The notes under the pieces were generated by a model, which was given only the letters and a program-made list of their open reading frames with translations, did not search any database and was not told where the DNA came from. Both the position numbers and the translations under genes were made by a program. A stretch of DNA of 9,829 bases from Gaiellasilicea sp031371615 (GTDB taxonomy: Bacteria; Actinomycetota; Thermoleophilia; Gaiellales; Gaiellaceae), in NCBI GenBank assembly GCA_031371615.1, contig JANMJY010000161.1, forward strand, positions 1 through 9,829. Direction: 5' to 3'. Shown piece by piece: positions 1 to 6,320 of the stretch; positions within the stretch are counted from its first letter, which is position 1, and each line of letters begins with the position of its first letter.

Positions 1-90
1 GCTCATGGGCCGCCGCACCCGTGTGGCTTCTGCGACGCCAAGCCCTCTTTCCTCGCTGCGGTACCGGTTCAATCCTCCAAAGGAGCAGAG

Positions 91-507
91 ATGAGTTCGA
101 TCAGAGAGACGGCCGAGCAGTTCTTCGATGCCTGCGAAACAGGCAAAGGTTGGGACGCGTGCCAAGGCTACTGCCACGAGGGCGCGACTTTCTCGTCTCA
201 GACTGGAGCACTGGAGGGCATCGAGACAGTTCAGGGCTACACCGACTGGATGAAGGGTCTCTTCACCCCTGTGCCAGACGCCAGCTACGAGATTCGCTCG
301 TTCGCGGTCGACGATGCGCGACACAACGTGGCCGCTTACGCCGTATTCCGAGGAACGCACACCGGAGAGGGTGGACCGGTGCCGCCGACGGGGAAGAAGG
401 TGGTGGCCGACTACGTGTACGTCATGGATTTCGACGGCGATCGAATCCGTCACCTGACGAAGATCTGGAACGATGGAATCAGCCTGGTGCAGCTGGGCTG
501 GACGTAA
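91..507 (+). CDS. SnoaL-like / NTF2-fold protein
   Basis: This encodes a 138-residue protein of the SnoaL/ester-cyclase-like branch of the NTF2 (cone-shaped alpha+beta barrel) superfamily. Visible hallmarks are the N-terminal helix with RETAEQFFDACETGKG (residues 5-20), the region around HEGATF, an EGIETVQGYTDWMKGL segment (about 49-64), and alternating strands ending in DFDGDRIRHLTKIWND near residues 113-128. The length is typical of single-domain members. The ATG start is well supported by AAAGGAG at 79-85, five bases upstream. Family members include polyketide cyclases, small isomerases and many proteins of unknown role, so the substrate cannot be read from the sequence. It converges with another NTF2-fold gene across a gap of about 50 bases. 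No signal peptide or membrane segment is seen, so it is probably cytoplasmic. The fold call is fairly sure; the function is unknown. Confidence 0.85.
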   Translation: MSSIRETAEQFFDACETGKGWDACQGYCHEGATFSSQTGALEGIETVQGYTDWMKGLFTPVPDASYEIRSFAVDDARHNVAAYAVFRGTHTGEGGPVPPTGKKVVADYVYVMDFDGDRIRHLTKIWNDGISLVQLGWT

Positions 508-558
508 GAGCCCACTTGCCTGCGCCAGCGGTCCGAAGTGACGCCAGAGGCCCGACGG

Positions 559-960
559 TCAGGACTCCGGACCACCGTTGATCTGGCGATCCCAATCTGC
601 CTCGTCATAGGAGCCAAGCGAGGCGGCGATCAGACCATCATCGCCGATCGTCCACCGCTCGAACCCGCTGATGCGTACGGCGCGCCCGGTTCCTCCGGGG
701 CCCGTGTTCGTCCCCGTCAACGCCCAGTGGTACTCCGGCGAATCGCCGCCCACCTTCAACTCCTCCATCGCCACCCGTAAATCGGGAAAACCGTCCATGA
801 ATCCTCTCGCAGCCTCAGTGATCGCCTCACGTCCGATCGCTGGCGAGGCGTCGTTGATCGTCAGCAAGCCGTCGGGCGAGTAATGCTCAGCTACCCGCGC
901 CGGCTCGCCGCTGCACCATGCCTCGGTGTAGCGACGCGCGAACTCCAACAGGTCGGACAT
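559..960 (-). CDS. SnoaL-like / nuclear transport factor 2 family protein
   Basis: This encodes a 133-residue NTF2-superfamily protein. It starts MSDLLEFARRYTEAWCSGEP, the usual first helix of SnoaL-like domains. A segment with EHYSPDGLLTIND and the conserved-looking IGREAITEAARGFMDGFPDLRVAMEEL follow, and it ends with strands including FERWTIGDDGLIAASLGSYDEADW. The frame stays open upstream to 1053, but the ATG at 960 is preferred: GGAG lies nine bases before it and the domain begins immediately after. An alternative ATG lies at 975. The F-P-D-(L/F) motif after the second helix is common in SnoaL-like proteins acting on small organic molecules, but no substrate can be assigned. It is transcribed toward the other NTF2-fold gene and shares little sequence with it, so this does not look like a recent tandem duplication. 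Confidence 0.82.
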   Translation of the reverse strand: MSDLLEFARRYTEAWCSGEPARVAEHYSPDGLLTINDASPAIGREAITEAARGFMDGFPDLRVAMEELKVGGDSPEYHWALTGTNTGPGGTGRAVRISGFERWTIGDDGLIAASLGSYDEADWDRQINGGPES

Positions 961-1072
961 GACTGGACGCTCCATTCCGTAGGGGTCGTAGCGATCATCC
1001 ACACCCCGCTCGGGCGTGTCCAGCAAGGCCTGGGCGAGCGTTCGCGAGTACACCCTGCGCGTGAATCGGGCC

Positions 1073-1171
1073 GAACCTGGTTCGGTCTTTGAACCAGGTT
1101 CGAGAGTTTCCTCGGAAGTGCGTCGGCGGTCGAAACTCTGGAACCTGGTTCACACACCCCGAACCAGGTTC
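1073..1171. repeat. Cluster of four 11-bp palindromes (REP-like)
   Basis: Four copies of the odd-centred palindrome GAACCWGGTTC lie at 1073-1083, 1091-1101, 1141-1151 and 1161-1171, alternating central T, A, T, A. Copies 1 and 2 form a hairpin with a 7-base loop, and copies 3 and 4 one with a 9-base loop. Copies 2 and 3 are extended by AGAGTTTC (1103-1110) and GAAACTCT (1132-1139). This gives a 20-bp stem (1091-1110 with 1132-1151) containing one mismatch and a 21-base loop. The cluster sits in the 282-base gap between divergent genes starting at 960 and 1243. The layout resembles REP/BIME elements; no transposase is nearby. It could instead be an operator array for a dimeric regulator. Confidence 0.8.
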
Positions 1172-1209
1172 CGGGGGAGTGGTCTGCGCCAGTGCTCGCG
1201 ACCGGTGCC

Positions 1210-1242
1210 TTGACGCATGACGCCCTCCCTATACTCACGCGC
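1210..1242 (+). promoter_or_regulatory. Possible promoter for a leaderless transcript
   Basis: TATACT at 1230-1235 is a good -10 hexamer and ends seven bases before the ATG at 1243, so transcription would begin at or next to the start codon. TTGACG at 1210-1215 resembles a -35, but the spacer is only 14 bases, shorter than the usual 16-18. There is no Shine-Dalgarno sequence in front of the ATG, which agrees with leaderless translation, common in actinobacteria. The -10 is the better-supported half. Confidence 0.4.
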
Positions 1243-1758
1243 ATGCTCCGGGCTGCGTTCTTCGCCCTCGTGGGCGTCGCATTCTTCACGCACTGGGTCG
1301 TAACTGACCCCAGCTTCGAGGGCCCAATCAATACGGAGTGGACGCACGTGCTGGCGTTCAGCGCGCTACTTCTCACGCTCGCGGTCACGCTCCCCGTGTA
1401 CGGCTGGATGGTCGGTGGGCGATGGGTGTTTCGATTGTCGCTCGTGGCGGGCGCGGGCGCGGCCCTCGGCAGCGTCGCCAATATCTTCGAGGACGGCTTC
1501 GCCATCGGCTGGGTCTTCTTCGTCTTCATCCTGGGCACGGCGATCGTCAATCTCGCCCTCCTCGGGATGACCGTCGTGATCGCACGCACGCAGCGCGGCG
1601 TCTATCGCCTTCTCGCACTGATCCCGGCAGGGACGGTTGCCGCGATCATCTTCAACGTGTTGGCAGGTGGCATCATCATGCTGGTCACGTGGCTCATCGC
1701 AGCAGCCCTCGCACTGCGTACCCGGGCGGCAGTTGGGGCCGCACCCGCAACGACCTAG
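1243..1758 (+). CDS. Multi-pass membrane protein, unknown function
   Basis: This encodes a 171-residue hydrophobic protein with five or six predicted membrane segments, roughly at residues 2-17, 32-52, 58-76, 84-105 and 117-152 (the last long enough for two helices). A short acidic loop with DPSFEGPINTEW lies between the first two. Positively charged residues follow the helices at ARTQRG and at the C-terminus (LRTRAA), consistent with inner-membrane topology. The reading frame is open from a GTG at 1192. The ATG at 1243 was chosen because a -10-like TATACT lies just upstream and the hydrophobic N-terminus starts at once. I do not recognise the family. It converges with another multi-pass membrane protein only 17 bases downstream, and no terminator hairpin is visible between them. 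Confidence 0.72.
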   Translation: MLRAAFFALVGVAFFTHWVVTDPSFEGPINTEWTHVLAFSALLLTLAVTLPVYGWMVGGRWVFRLSLVAGAGAALGSVANIFEDGFAIGWVFFVFILGTAIVNLALLGMTVVIARTQRGVYRLLALIPAGTVAAIIFNVLAGGIIMLVTWLIAAALALRTRAAVGAAPATT

Positions 1759-1775
1759 CTTGGCCCGACCCGCGG

Positions 1776-2429
1776 TCAGCTGCTGGGAGAGGCGGCCGGG
1801 ATGGGCCGACCTGCCTCTGTCATCCGACCCCGAGTACCGAGGCTGGCGCCGAACAGAATCCAGCCCAGGCCGAAGAGCACGTCGGCAACGGCGCCGTAGA
1901 TCCTGTAGCCGTCGATCTGATCCAGCATGTCCGGCCGTACCGCCACCAGCCAGAGGACTGACCAGAACAGGACGACCCCGAGCCCCCAGAGGAGGAGTCG
2001 GCTGAATCGCGTCAACGAGGACGTTCGTCGGTTGGCCACGGCCATGAGGATGAGGCCTGTCCCAAAGACGGGCGCAAGCAGCGGCGGTATGACCGCGAGG
2101 ATCGCCAGGTTGACCAATGCCGGAATCACCACGCCGATCATTGTGAGCACGTAGCCGACCCGCGCCATCCGGCCGGCTCGGCCGGTCAGCCGCCTGTACG
2201 ACCAGGCGAGACCGAGCGCGATCAGCAGGCCTGAGGGGCCTTCCATCATGCTGCCCCAAAACAGCGTGCCCATGCCGAGCACCTCTCCCTGCATGTCCAC
2301 GGAGCCGGGGCCGTGCACGCTCGTGTAGATCGGCCACATGGCGATGTACAGCGCCCCTCCGGCGATCATCGCGACACTCGGCCATAACGCAGACGCTGCG
2401 GACCCACCAGCGACGCGACGACGCTCCAC
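1776..2429 (-). CDS. Six-helix membrane protein, unknown function
   Basis: This encodes a 217-residue integral membrane protein. About six hydrophobic segments are seen, near residues 15-35, 50-75, 88-108, 109-132, 144-164 and 176-197. Basic connecting loops (SYRRLTGRAGRMAR, NRRTSSLTRFSR) point to cytoplasmic faces. The C-terminal tail is polar and low-complexity (PIPAASPSS). The start is a GTG with only a weak G-rich stretch upstream, so the exact N-terminus is uncertain. The second half contains a G-x-x-x-x-x-x-F-G-L-G-W-I-L-F-G pattern typical of helix packing but not diagnostic of a family. It is separated by 244 bases from the next minus-strand gene upstream, and that gap contains a pair of 13-bp palindromes. 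The function is not recognised. Confidence 0.72.
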   Translation of the reverse strand: MERRRVAGGSAASALWPSVAMIAGGALYIAMWPIYTSVHGPGSVDMQGEVLGMGTLFWGSMMEGPSGLLIALGLAWSYRRLTGRAGRMARVGYVLTMIGVVIPALVNLAILAVIPPLLAPVFGTGLILMAVANRRTSSLTRFSRLLLWGLGVVLFWSVLWLVAVRPDMLDQIDGYRIYGAVADVLFGLGWILFGASLGTRGRMTEAGRPIPAASPSS

Positions 2430-2557
2430 CCGCCCACACTAATCCCGCACACGCCCGCAGTCCAGGTGCCTCCGACGGGATAGAAAGAGTGGGCCACCGG
2501 CCCGGGCGAGTCTTCTCGAGTGCACCCCGAGCGATGAGTGTCGGCGGCGGTCGAACT

Positions 2558-2619
2558 GGTGTCTGACACCTTGACGTGAAACGTTTTGGTCGCCGCGCAC
2601 CGCCGTGGTGTCAGACACC
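2558..2619. repeat. Inverted pair of 13-bp palindromes (REP-like)
   Basis: GGTGTCTGACACC (2558-2570) and GGTGTCAGACACC (2607-2619) are exact reverse complements, and each is itself an odd-centred palindrome. They bracket a 36-base loop that includes AAACGTTT (2579-2586), an 8-bp palindrome. The unit lies in the 244-base gap 2430-2673, downstream of the minus-strand operon and upstream of the membrane-protein gene ending at 1776. It could act as an mRNA-stabilising or terminating structure for the operon. The form is that of a REP/BIME element; no T-tract follows, so a classical intrinsic terminator is unlikely. Confidence 0.75.
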
Positions 2620-2673
2620 CGTGCAGTCGACTGGGCGAGCGTGCTCTCGCCTCCCCCTGACGAGTGCGATGCG

Positions 2674-3825
2674 CTAGGCCGTCAGGGCGGCGTGGATCCA
2701 GTCCAGCGCGTCGAGACGCATGAGGCCGTAGTGGTAGAAGTCGACGCGGCCTAGGCCGCGTTCGCGCGCCAAATCGACCTTCGCGCGCAGGTCCTCGGCC
2801 GAGTCGCAGTCGGGCGTAGACGGCCGGAGGATGACGGAGACCGCCGCGTCGCCGTACGCGTCGAGGTCGCCGCGGATCCGCTCCGGGTCGGCGGTGTAGC
2901 CGATCGCCTCGATCCCGTCGCACGCGCGAGCGACGGCGTCGACGTCGACACCGAGCTGCCAGGCGATCGAGGGCGCGGGCGCTCCGGTAGGCCGGCCGTC
3001 CGCGTAGCCCTTGACGGCCCCCGAGAGCTCGATGAACTCGAACGGCGTCTCGCCGGCCGCCTCTGCGACCTCCGCGACGAGCGAGGTCACGACGTGCTCA
3101 CGAACCTGCGCGTACGCGTCGCGCTCCGGCTCTCCGCCGGGGTCGTCGCCGGCGAACGCGCTCTCGATCGCCTCGCATGCATCGCGACGAGCGCCGTCAC
3201 CGTCGACTCCGGCTATCCGCGCCGCGGCGAGGCAGTGCTCGCAGAAGCAGAGCCCGAGCAGATAGCGGACGCGCGCTCCGAGCGGGACGAAGTAGCGCTC
3301 GTGCGCGTAGCCGTGCTCGAGACCCAGGTAGTGCAGCGCCTCCGAGCAGATGCCCGCGACGCCGAGCTCGGCGATGTCGGCGGCGAGCGCACGCGCGTAC
3401 TCCCGGGCATCCGGATGCGCGGGGCAGAGCTCGGTCACGTAGCGGTCCCCGAACGCGTTCTCGGGCGCGCACTCGGGATGCGCCGCGGCGAGGGCGCCGT
3501 TGTGGAGGAACACCGTCCACGCCCGCACGGTCAGGCCGCGCCGGTCGGCGGCCGCGATGGCCTCGGGCAGCACGAACGCCGCCTCGCTCTCCGGCGGCTG
3601 CAGGCGCGCAGCGCGCAGCGCCGGCCCGGGCGGGAAGAAGACGGCGCCGCTCTCGAGAAACCGCACCTTCCGCACGGGGTTGTGCGGAAAGACATCCCTG
3701 CCCTCGTGGTACGCCGCCGCCACGGTGACGCCGCGGAGACCGCCGCGGTGCTCGACGTTGTCCAGCACCGCCTCGATCCCCTCGTCCGCAAGGTCGGTCG
3801 CGAAGCAGAAGATCGAGGAGTCCAC
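2674..3825 (-). CDS. Unrecognised TIM-barrel-like protein with CxCxxC motif
   Basis: This encodes a 383-residue protein that I cannot assign. It starts at a GTG sharing its first base with the TAG stop of the upstream dehydrogenase gene (TAGTG), so translation is probably coupled. The sequence looks like repeating strand-helix units of a TIM barrel: GVTVAAAYH near 32-40, GLTVRAWTVFLHN near 97-109, and GVAGICSEALHYLG near 155-168. An ELCPAHPDAREYARAL segment (132-147) resembles the stretch seen in glycoside-hydrolase-like barrels before the strand that carries the acid; E162 is a candidate. A cysteine cluster CFCEHC (193-198) could bind metal. The C-terminus holds VDFYHYGLM (361-369). No signal peptide is visible. 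Placement as last gene of the GntR operon suggests a role in sugar or sugar-acid processing, but that is inference only. Confidence 0.8.
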   Translation of the reverse strand: MDSSIFCFATDLADEGIEAVLDNVEHRGGLRGVTVAAAYHEGRDVFPHNPVRKVRFLESGAVFFPPGPALRAARLQPPESEAAFVLPEAIAAADRRGLTVRAWTVFLHNGALAAAHPECAPENAFGDRYVTELCPAHPDAREYARALAADIAELGVAGICSEALHYLGLEHGYAHERYFVPLGARVRYLLGLCFCEHCLAAARIAGVDGDGARRDACEAIESAFAGDDPGGEPERDAYAQVREHVVTSLVAEVAEAAGETPFEFIELSGAVKGYADGRPTGAPAPSIAWQLGVDVDAVARACDGIEAIGYTADPERIRGDLDAYGDAAVSVILRPSTPDCDSAEDLRAKVDLARERGLGRVDFYHYGLMRLDALDWIHAALTA

Positions 3826-4571
3826 TAGCGGCTGAGCCAGCCGCCGTCGACCGGCAGCGTCACCCCGTGCACGTAGTCCGCAGCGGGGGAGGAGAGGAAG
3901 ACGGCGGCGCCGCCGATGTCGGCGGGCTCGCCCCAGCGGCCCGCCGGGATGCGGACGTCGATCTGCTTCGTCCGCTCCGGATCGTCGCGCCAAATGCGCG
4001 CGTTCAGCGCCGTCTTGACATAGCCGGGGGCGATCGCGTTCACGTTGACGCCGTGCGGCGCCCACTCGTTCGCGAGCGCCATCGTCAGCTGGGAGACCCC
4101 GCCCTTGCTCGCCGCGTACGAGGCGATGCGGAAGCCGCCCTGGAAGCTCATCACCGACGCGATGTTCACGATCTTGCCGCTGCCCTGCGCGACCATGATC
4201 CGGCCGGCGAGCTGGCAGAGCTCGAACGTCGCCGTCAGGTTCACCTCGATCACCTCGTCCCAGTCGTCGAGCTCGTGGTCGACCGCGTCGGACGCGCGGC
4301 CGATCCCGTGGGAGTTCACGAGTATGTCGAGACCGCCCAGCCCCTCGACGGCCTCGTCGAAGGCGCGCCGCAACGCCTCGCGGTCGTTGAGGTCGGCGCG
4401 CACCGCGATGCCGCCGAACTCCGCAGCCGCCTCGTCGGCGCTGTCCGAGCGACCGAGGACGGCCACACTCCCACCGGCTTCCACGAGCGCGCGTGCGATC
4501 CCGCGCCCGATCCCGCCGCCGCCGCCCGTGACGAGCGCGCGGCGACCGGTCAGATCGAAGCGACCGGCCAC
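3825..4571 (-). CDS. SDR-family oxidoreductase (sugar-acid dehydrogenase type)
   Basis: This encodes a 248-residue classical short-chain dehydrogenase/reductase. The cofactor loop TGGGGGIG is at 15-22, the NSHG variant of the NAG motif at 86-89, and Asn at 111. The catalytic triad is S139, Y152, K156 (YAASK), followed by PG at 182-183 and the IPAGRWGEPADI segment at 208-219. That last segment is typical of gluconate 5-dehydrogenase and 2-deoxy-gluconate 3-dehydrogenase (KduD) relatives. These enzymes interconvert keto and hydroxy forms of aldonic acids with NAD(P). The GTG start at 4571 lies 22 bases inside the upstream isomerase gene and has no strong ribosome site, so coupled translation is likely. 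The frame is open far upstream, but SDR homology begins at VAGRFDLTG. Family is certain; the substrate is inferred from context. Confidence 0.93.
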   Translation of the reverse strand: MAGRFDLTGRRALVTGGGGGIGRGIARALVEAGGSVAVLGRSDSADEAAAEFGGIAVRADLNDREALRRAFDEAVEGLGGLDILVNSHGIGRASDAVDHELDDWDEVIEVNLTATFELCQLAGRIMVAQGSGKIVNIASVMSFQGGFRIASYAASKGGVSQLTMALANEWAPHGVNVNAIAPGYVKTALNARIWRDDPERTKQIDVRIPAGRWGEPADIGGAAVFLSSPAADYVHGVTLPVDGGWLSR

Positions 4572-5404
4572 TGCTTGCGCGCACTGAGCTCGGCGAGGAT
4601 GCGCGCAGTCTCGCGGTAGGACTCCTCGACGAGCTCCACCATGCGGTCTGGCTCCGGCACGCGCTCGAGCTCGACGGAGACCGTGCCCGTATAGCCGGTC
4701 TGGAGGATCGCCTGCAGGTACTCCTTGATCGGCGTGACGCCGCGCCCGGGCGGCATGTCGCCGTGCACCTTGCCGTCGCAATCCGACACGTGCACGTGCC
4801 CGATCATCCCGGTCAGCACCGCGACGTCGTCGAACGAGGCCCCGGACAGGTGCAGGTGCGAGACGTCCGCGTTGGCCTTTACCGCCGGATGATCGACTAG
4901 CCGGATCAGGTCGGCGAGCTCGTGCACGCTCCCTGCGACCGCGTGCTTGAACGGCTCGAGCTCGATCGCCAGCTGGATTCCCTGCGGCTCTGCGTGCTGC
5001 GCCAGCTCGCGCAGGTTCTCGGCGACGAGCTCGAAGATCTGCTCCTTCGTGAACACCTGCAGGTCGCAGTAGTACTCGCCGACGACGAGCAGCACGTTGC
5101 GGCCGCCGAAGTAGGCCTGCTGATCGATGTAGGCCCTGCAGCGGTCGAGCGTGAACCGACGGACGGAAGGGACGAAGTCGACGAGACCGAGCGCGATGCA
5201 CACGGCCGAGCGGATCGGCAGCCCGACCGCGTCGCAGGTCTCCTTGATCTCCCGCCGCTTCTCGTCGCTCGTCGTCAGCGGGTCCTCGAAGACGTCATAG
5301 CTGTCGAAGCCGATCTCCTTCGTCTTGGCGATTCCCTCGAGCACTCCGATTGAGGTTCCGTGCCAGGCCGAGCCGATCAGCCCGAGCTCGAGCGCGTGCT
5401 CCAT
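4550..5404 (-). CDS. Sugar phosphate isomerase/epimerase (xylose isomerase-like TIM barrel)
   Basis: This encodes a 284-residue protein of the AP-endonuclease-2/xylose-isomerase-like TIM barrel superfamily, the group containing D-tagatose 3-epimerase, hydroxypyruvate isomerase and inosose-processing enzymes. Expected metal-site positions are visible: Glu in AIELEPF (E148), Asp and His in NADVSHLH (D180, H183), His in GHVHVSDCDG (203-205) and Glu in VSVELE (E245). A GRGVTPIKEYL stretch (220-230) precedes the last strands, as in this family. Its ATG at 5404 overlaps the TGA of the regulator gene (TGATG), giving tight coupling. It probably isomerises or epimerises a ketose or keto-acid intermediate for the same pathway as the dehydrogenase that follows. 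The exact reaction cannot be read. Confidence 0.9.
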   Translation of the reverse strand: MEHALELGLIGSAWHGTSIGVLEGIAKTKEIGFDSYDVFEDPLTTSDEKRREIKETCDAVGLPIRSAVCIALGLVDFVPSVRRFTLDRCRAYIDQQAYFGGRNVLLVVGEYYCDLQVFTKEQIFELVAENLRELAQHAEPQGIQLAIELEPFKHAVAGSVHELADLIRLVDHPAVKANADVSHLHLSGASFDDVAVLTGMIGHVHVSDCDGKVHGDMPPGRGVTPIKEYLQAILQTGYTGTVSVELERVPEPDRMVELVEESYRETARILAELSARKQWPVASI

Positions 5405-6231
5405 CAGCTGGCGACGTGCGCGGCGCGCGCGCCGGCGAGGTCGTCCGTGCCGGAGGGGCGGAAGAGCTCCGTCTCGAAGCGGCTGCGATCCCCGCGATGG
5501 AGGCCGATGAAGTACTCGACCGGCCGGCCGTCGTCGAGATAGGTGACGCCGCTGAAGGCGAGGATCGGCGCTCCTTCCGGCACGCCGAGGTGCTGAGCGA
5601 CCTCGCCGTTCGCCACGCGCGCCTCGATCGAGCGCGAGCCCCGGTGGAGCTTGAGGCCGAGGTCCTGCTCGTAGGTCTCGAAGAGCGAGCGGTCGCTCAT
5701 GTCGAGCTCGAGGATCGGCGCGCAGATGGAATACGGCATGTACGCGGTCGTGACGACGAGCGGCTCCTGGCGCAGGAAGCGCAACCGCTCGAGCAGCACG
5801 ATCTGCTCCGATGCCGGCAACTCGAGCATTTTCGCCACATGCGGCGAGACGGGCTCGGCCTCGAGCCGCAGTACCCTCGTCTCCAGCCGCTCCCCGCGTG
5901 CGCTCAGGTCCTCGTGGAGGCTCGTCAGCGACTGCGCCACGAACTCCGACACCTTCGGCTCGGCGACGAACGTTCCTTTTCCCTTGAGCCGCGTGACGAG
6001 GCCTGTTCGCTCGAGGTCGCTCAGCGCCTGGCGGACGACGGTGCGGCTGACGTCGTAGCGCTCGCACAGCGAGGCCTCGGTCGGGATCTGCTCACCCGTA
6101 GCCAGCACGCCGCCGGCGACTGCGCTCTCGAGCAGCTGGCGCAGCTGGTAGTAGAAGGGGACCGGCGAAGCCTTGTCGATCGTGCCCAGAATCCCCGTTG
6201 CGCCGAGGGGCGCCGCTTCGCTCATCATCAC
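5404..6231 (-). CDS. GntR-family transcriptional regulator, HutC type (UTRA domain)
   Basis: This encodes a protein of about 275 residues. A GntR winged helix lies near 24-90 (PFYYQLRQLL; GEQIPTEASLCERYDVSRTV; RQALSDLERTGLVTR; KGKGTFV). A UTRA effector-binding domain follows from about 100 to 255, with YMPYSICAPILE and an EYFIGLHRGDRSRFE strand near the end. UTRA domains of this class (HutC, NagR/YvoA, DasR) sense small metabolites, often sugar phosphates or amino sugars. The furthest start is GTG at 6231, immediately followed by ATG at 6228 and ATG at 6225. A weak AGAGAG ahead of them fits the ATGs at least as well. It heads the minus operon and diverges from the aldolase operon. The TGTAATG inverted pair upstream is the likely autoregulatory site. 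Confidence 0.93.
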   Translation of the reverse strand: MMMSEAAPLGATGILGTIDKASPVPFYYQLRQLLESAVAGGVLATGEQIPTEASLCERYDVSRTVVRQALSDLERTGLVTRLKGKGTFVAEPKVSEFVAQSLTSLHEDLSARGERLETRVLRLEAEPVSPHVAKMLELPASEQIVLLERLRFLRQEPLVVTTAYMPYSICAPILELDMSDRSLFETYEQDLGLKLHRGSRSIEARVANGEVAQHLGVPEGAPILAFSGVTYLDDGRPVEYFIGLHRGDRSRFETELFRPSGTDDLAGARAAHVAS

Positions 6232-6268
6232 GTCTCTCTGTCAGGGCCGGCCATCTCGGCAGGGGATA

Positions 6269-6297
6269 CTGTAATGACAACATGCTTGCATTACAAC
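6269..6297 (-). promoter_or_regulatory. Predicted promoter of the gntR operon
   Basis: Read on the minus strand, TTGTAA (6297-6292) and TACAGT (6274-6269) form -35 and -10 hexamers with a 17-base spacer. Each matches four of six consensus positions, and the -10 keeps the key TA...T. Transcription would begin near 6262, leaving a 5' leader of about 30 bases before the regulator start. Both hexamers overlap the TGTAATG half-sites, which suits repression by the regulator's own product. Confidence 0.45.
6270..6295. promoter_or_regulatory. Candidate GntR operator (inverted TGTAATG pair)
   Basis: TGTAATG (6270-6276) and its reverse complement CATTACA (6289-6295) are separated by 12 bases, a centre-to-centre distance of 19 bp, close to two helical turns. 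The left half is also embedded in TGTAATGACA, a TGT-N4-ACA partial dyad of the kind bound by single GntR dimers. It is the most A/T-rich stretch of the 89-bp divergent gap and the only clear dyad there. Binding by the adjacent regulator is inferred, not shown. Confidence 0.5.
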
Positions 6298-6312
6298 ATC
6301 GCCCAGGATAAC
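6286..6312 (+). promoter_or_regulatory. Possible promoter of the aldolase operon
   Basis: TTGCAT (6286-6291) and GATAAC (6307-6312) could serve as -35 and -10 with a 15-base spacer. The -10 ends eight bases before the ATG at 6321, and there is no Shine-Dalgarno sequence, so the mRNA may be leaderless. The -35 overlaps the right TGTAATG half-site, so one operator could control both directions. The hexamers are weak and this is tentative. Confidence 0.3.
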
Positions 6313-6320
6313 GTCGTCAG

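Noticed and set aside
62..80. tRNA T-arm look-alike (GGTTCAATCCTCC)
   Set aside because: The flanking bases do not form the 5-bp T stem, and no acceptor, D or anticodon arm or CCA end can be drawn.
91..960. The two NTF2-fold genes as a tandem duplication
   Set aside because: They face each other and share only fold-level features, with no extended identity by eye, so independent acquisition is more likely.
1073..1171. CRISPR-like array
   Set aside because: Repeats are only 11 bp, alternate in orientation, and the spacers are 7, 39 and 9 bases. There are no direct repeats of 24-40 bp and no cas genes.
2479..2505. Possible intrinsic terminator on the minus strand (GGGCC-GGT-GGCCC followed by ACTCTTTCTAT)
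   Set aside because: The stem is only 5 bp and the T-rich stretch is interrupted; it lies about 170 bases past the operon end. Too weak to annotate.
2674..4584. A single 636-codon minus-strand open frame spanning the SDR region and the unknown protein
   Set aside because: Its first 253 codons run antiphase to the clear SDR gene and give a low-complexity Arg/Gly-rich translation. The real gene starts at the GTG at 3825. Similar long open frames on both strands across the window are high-GC shadows.
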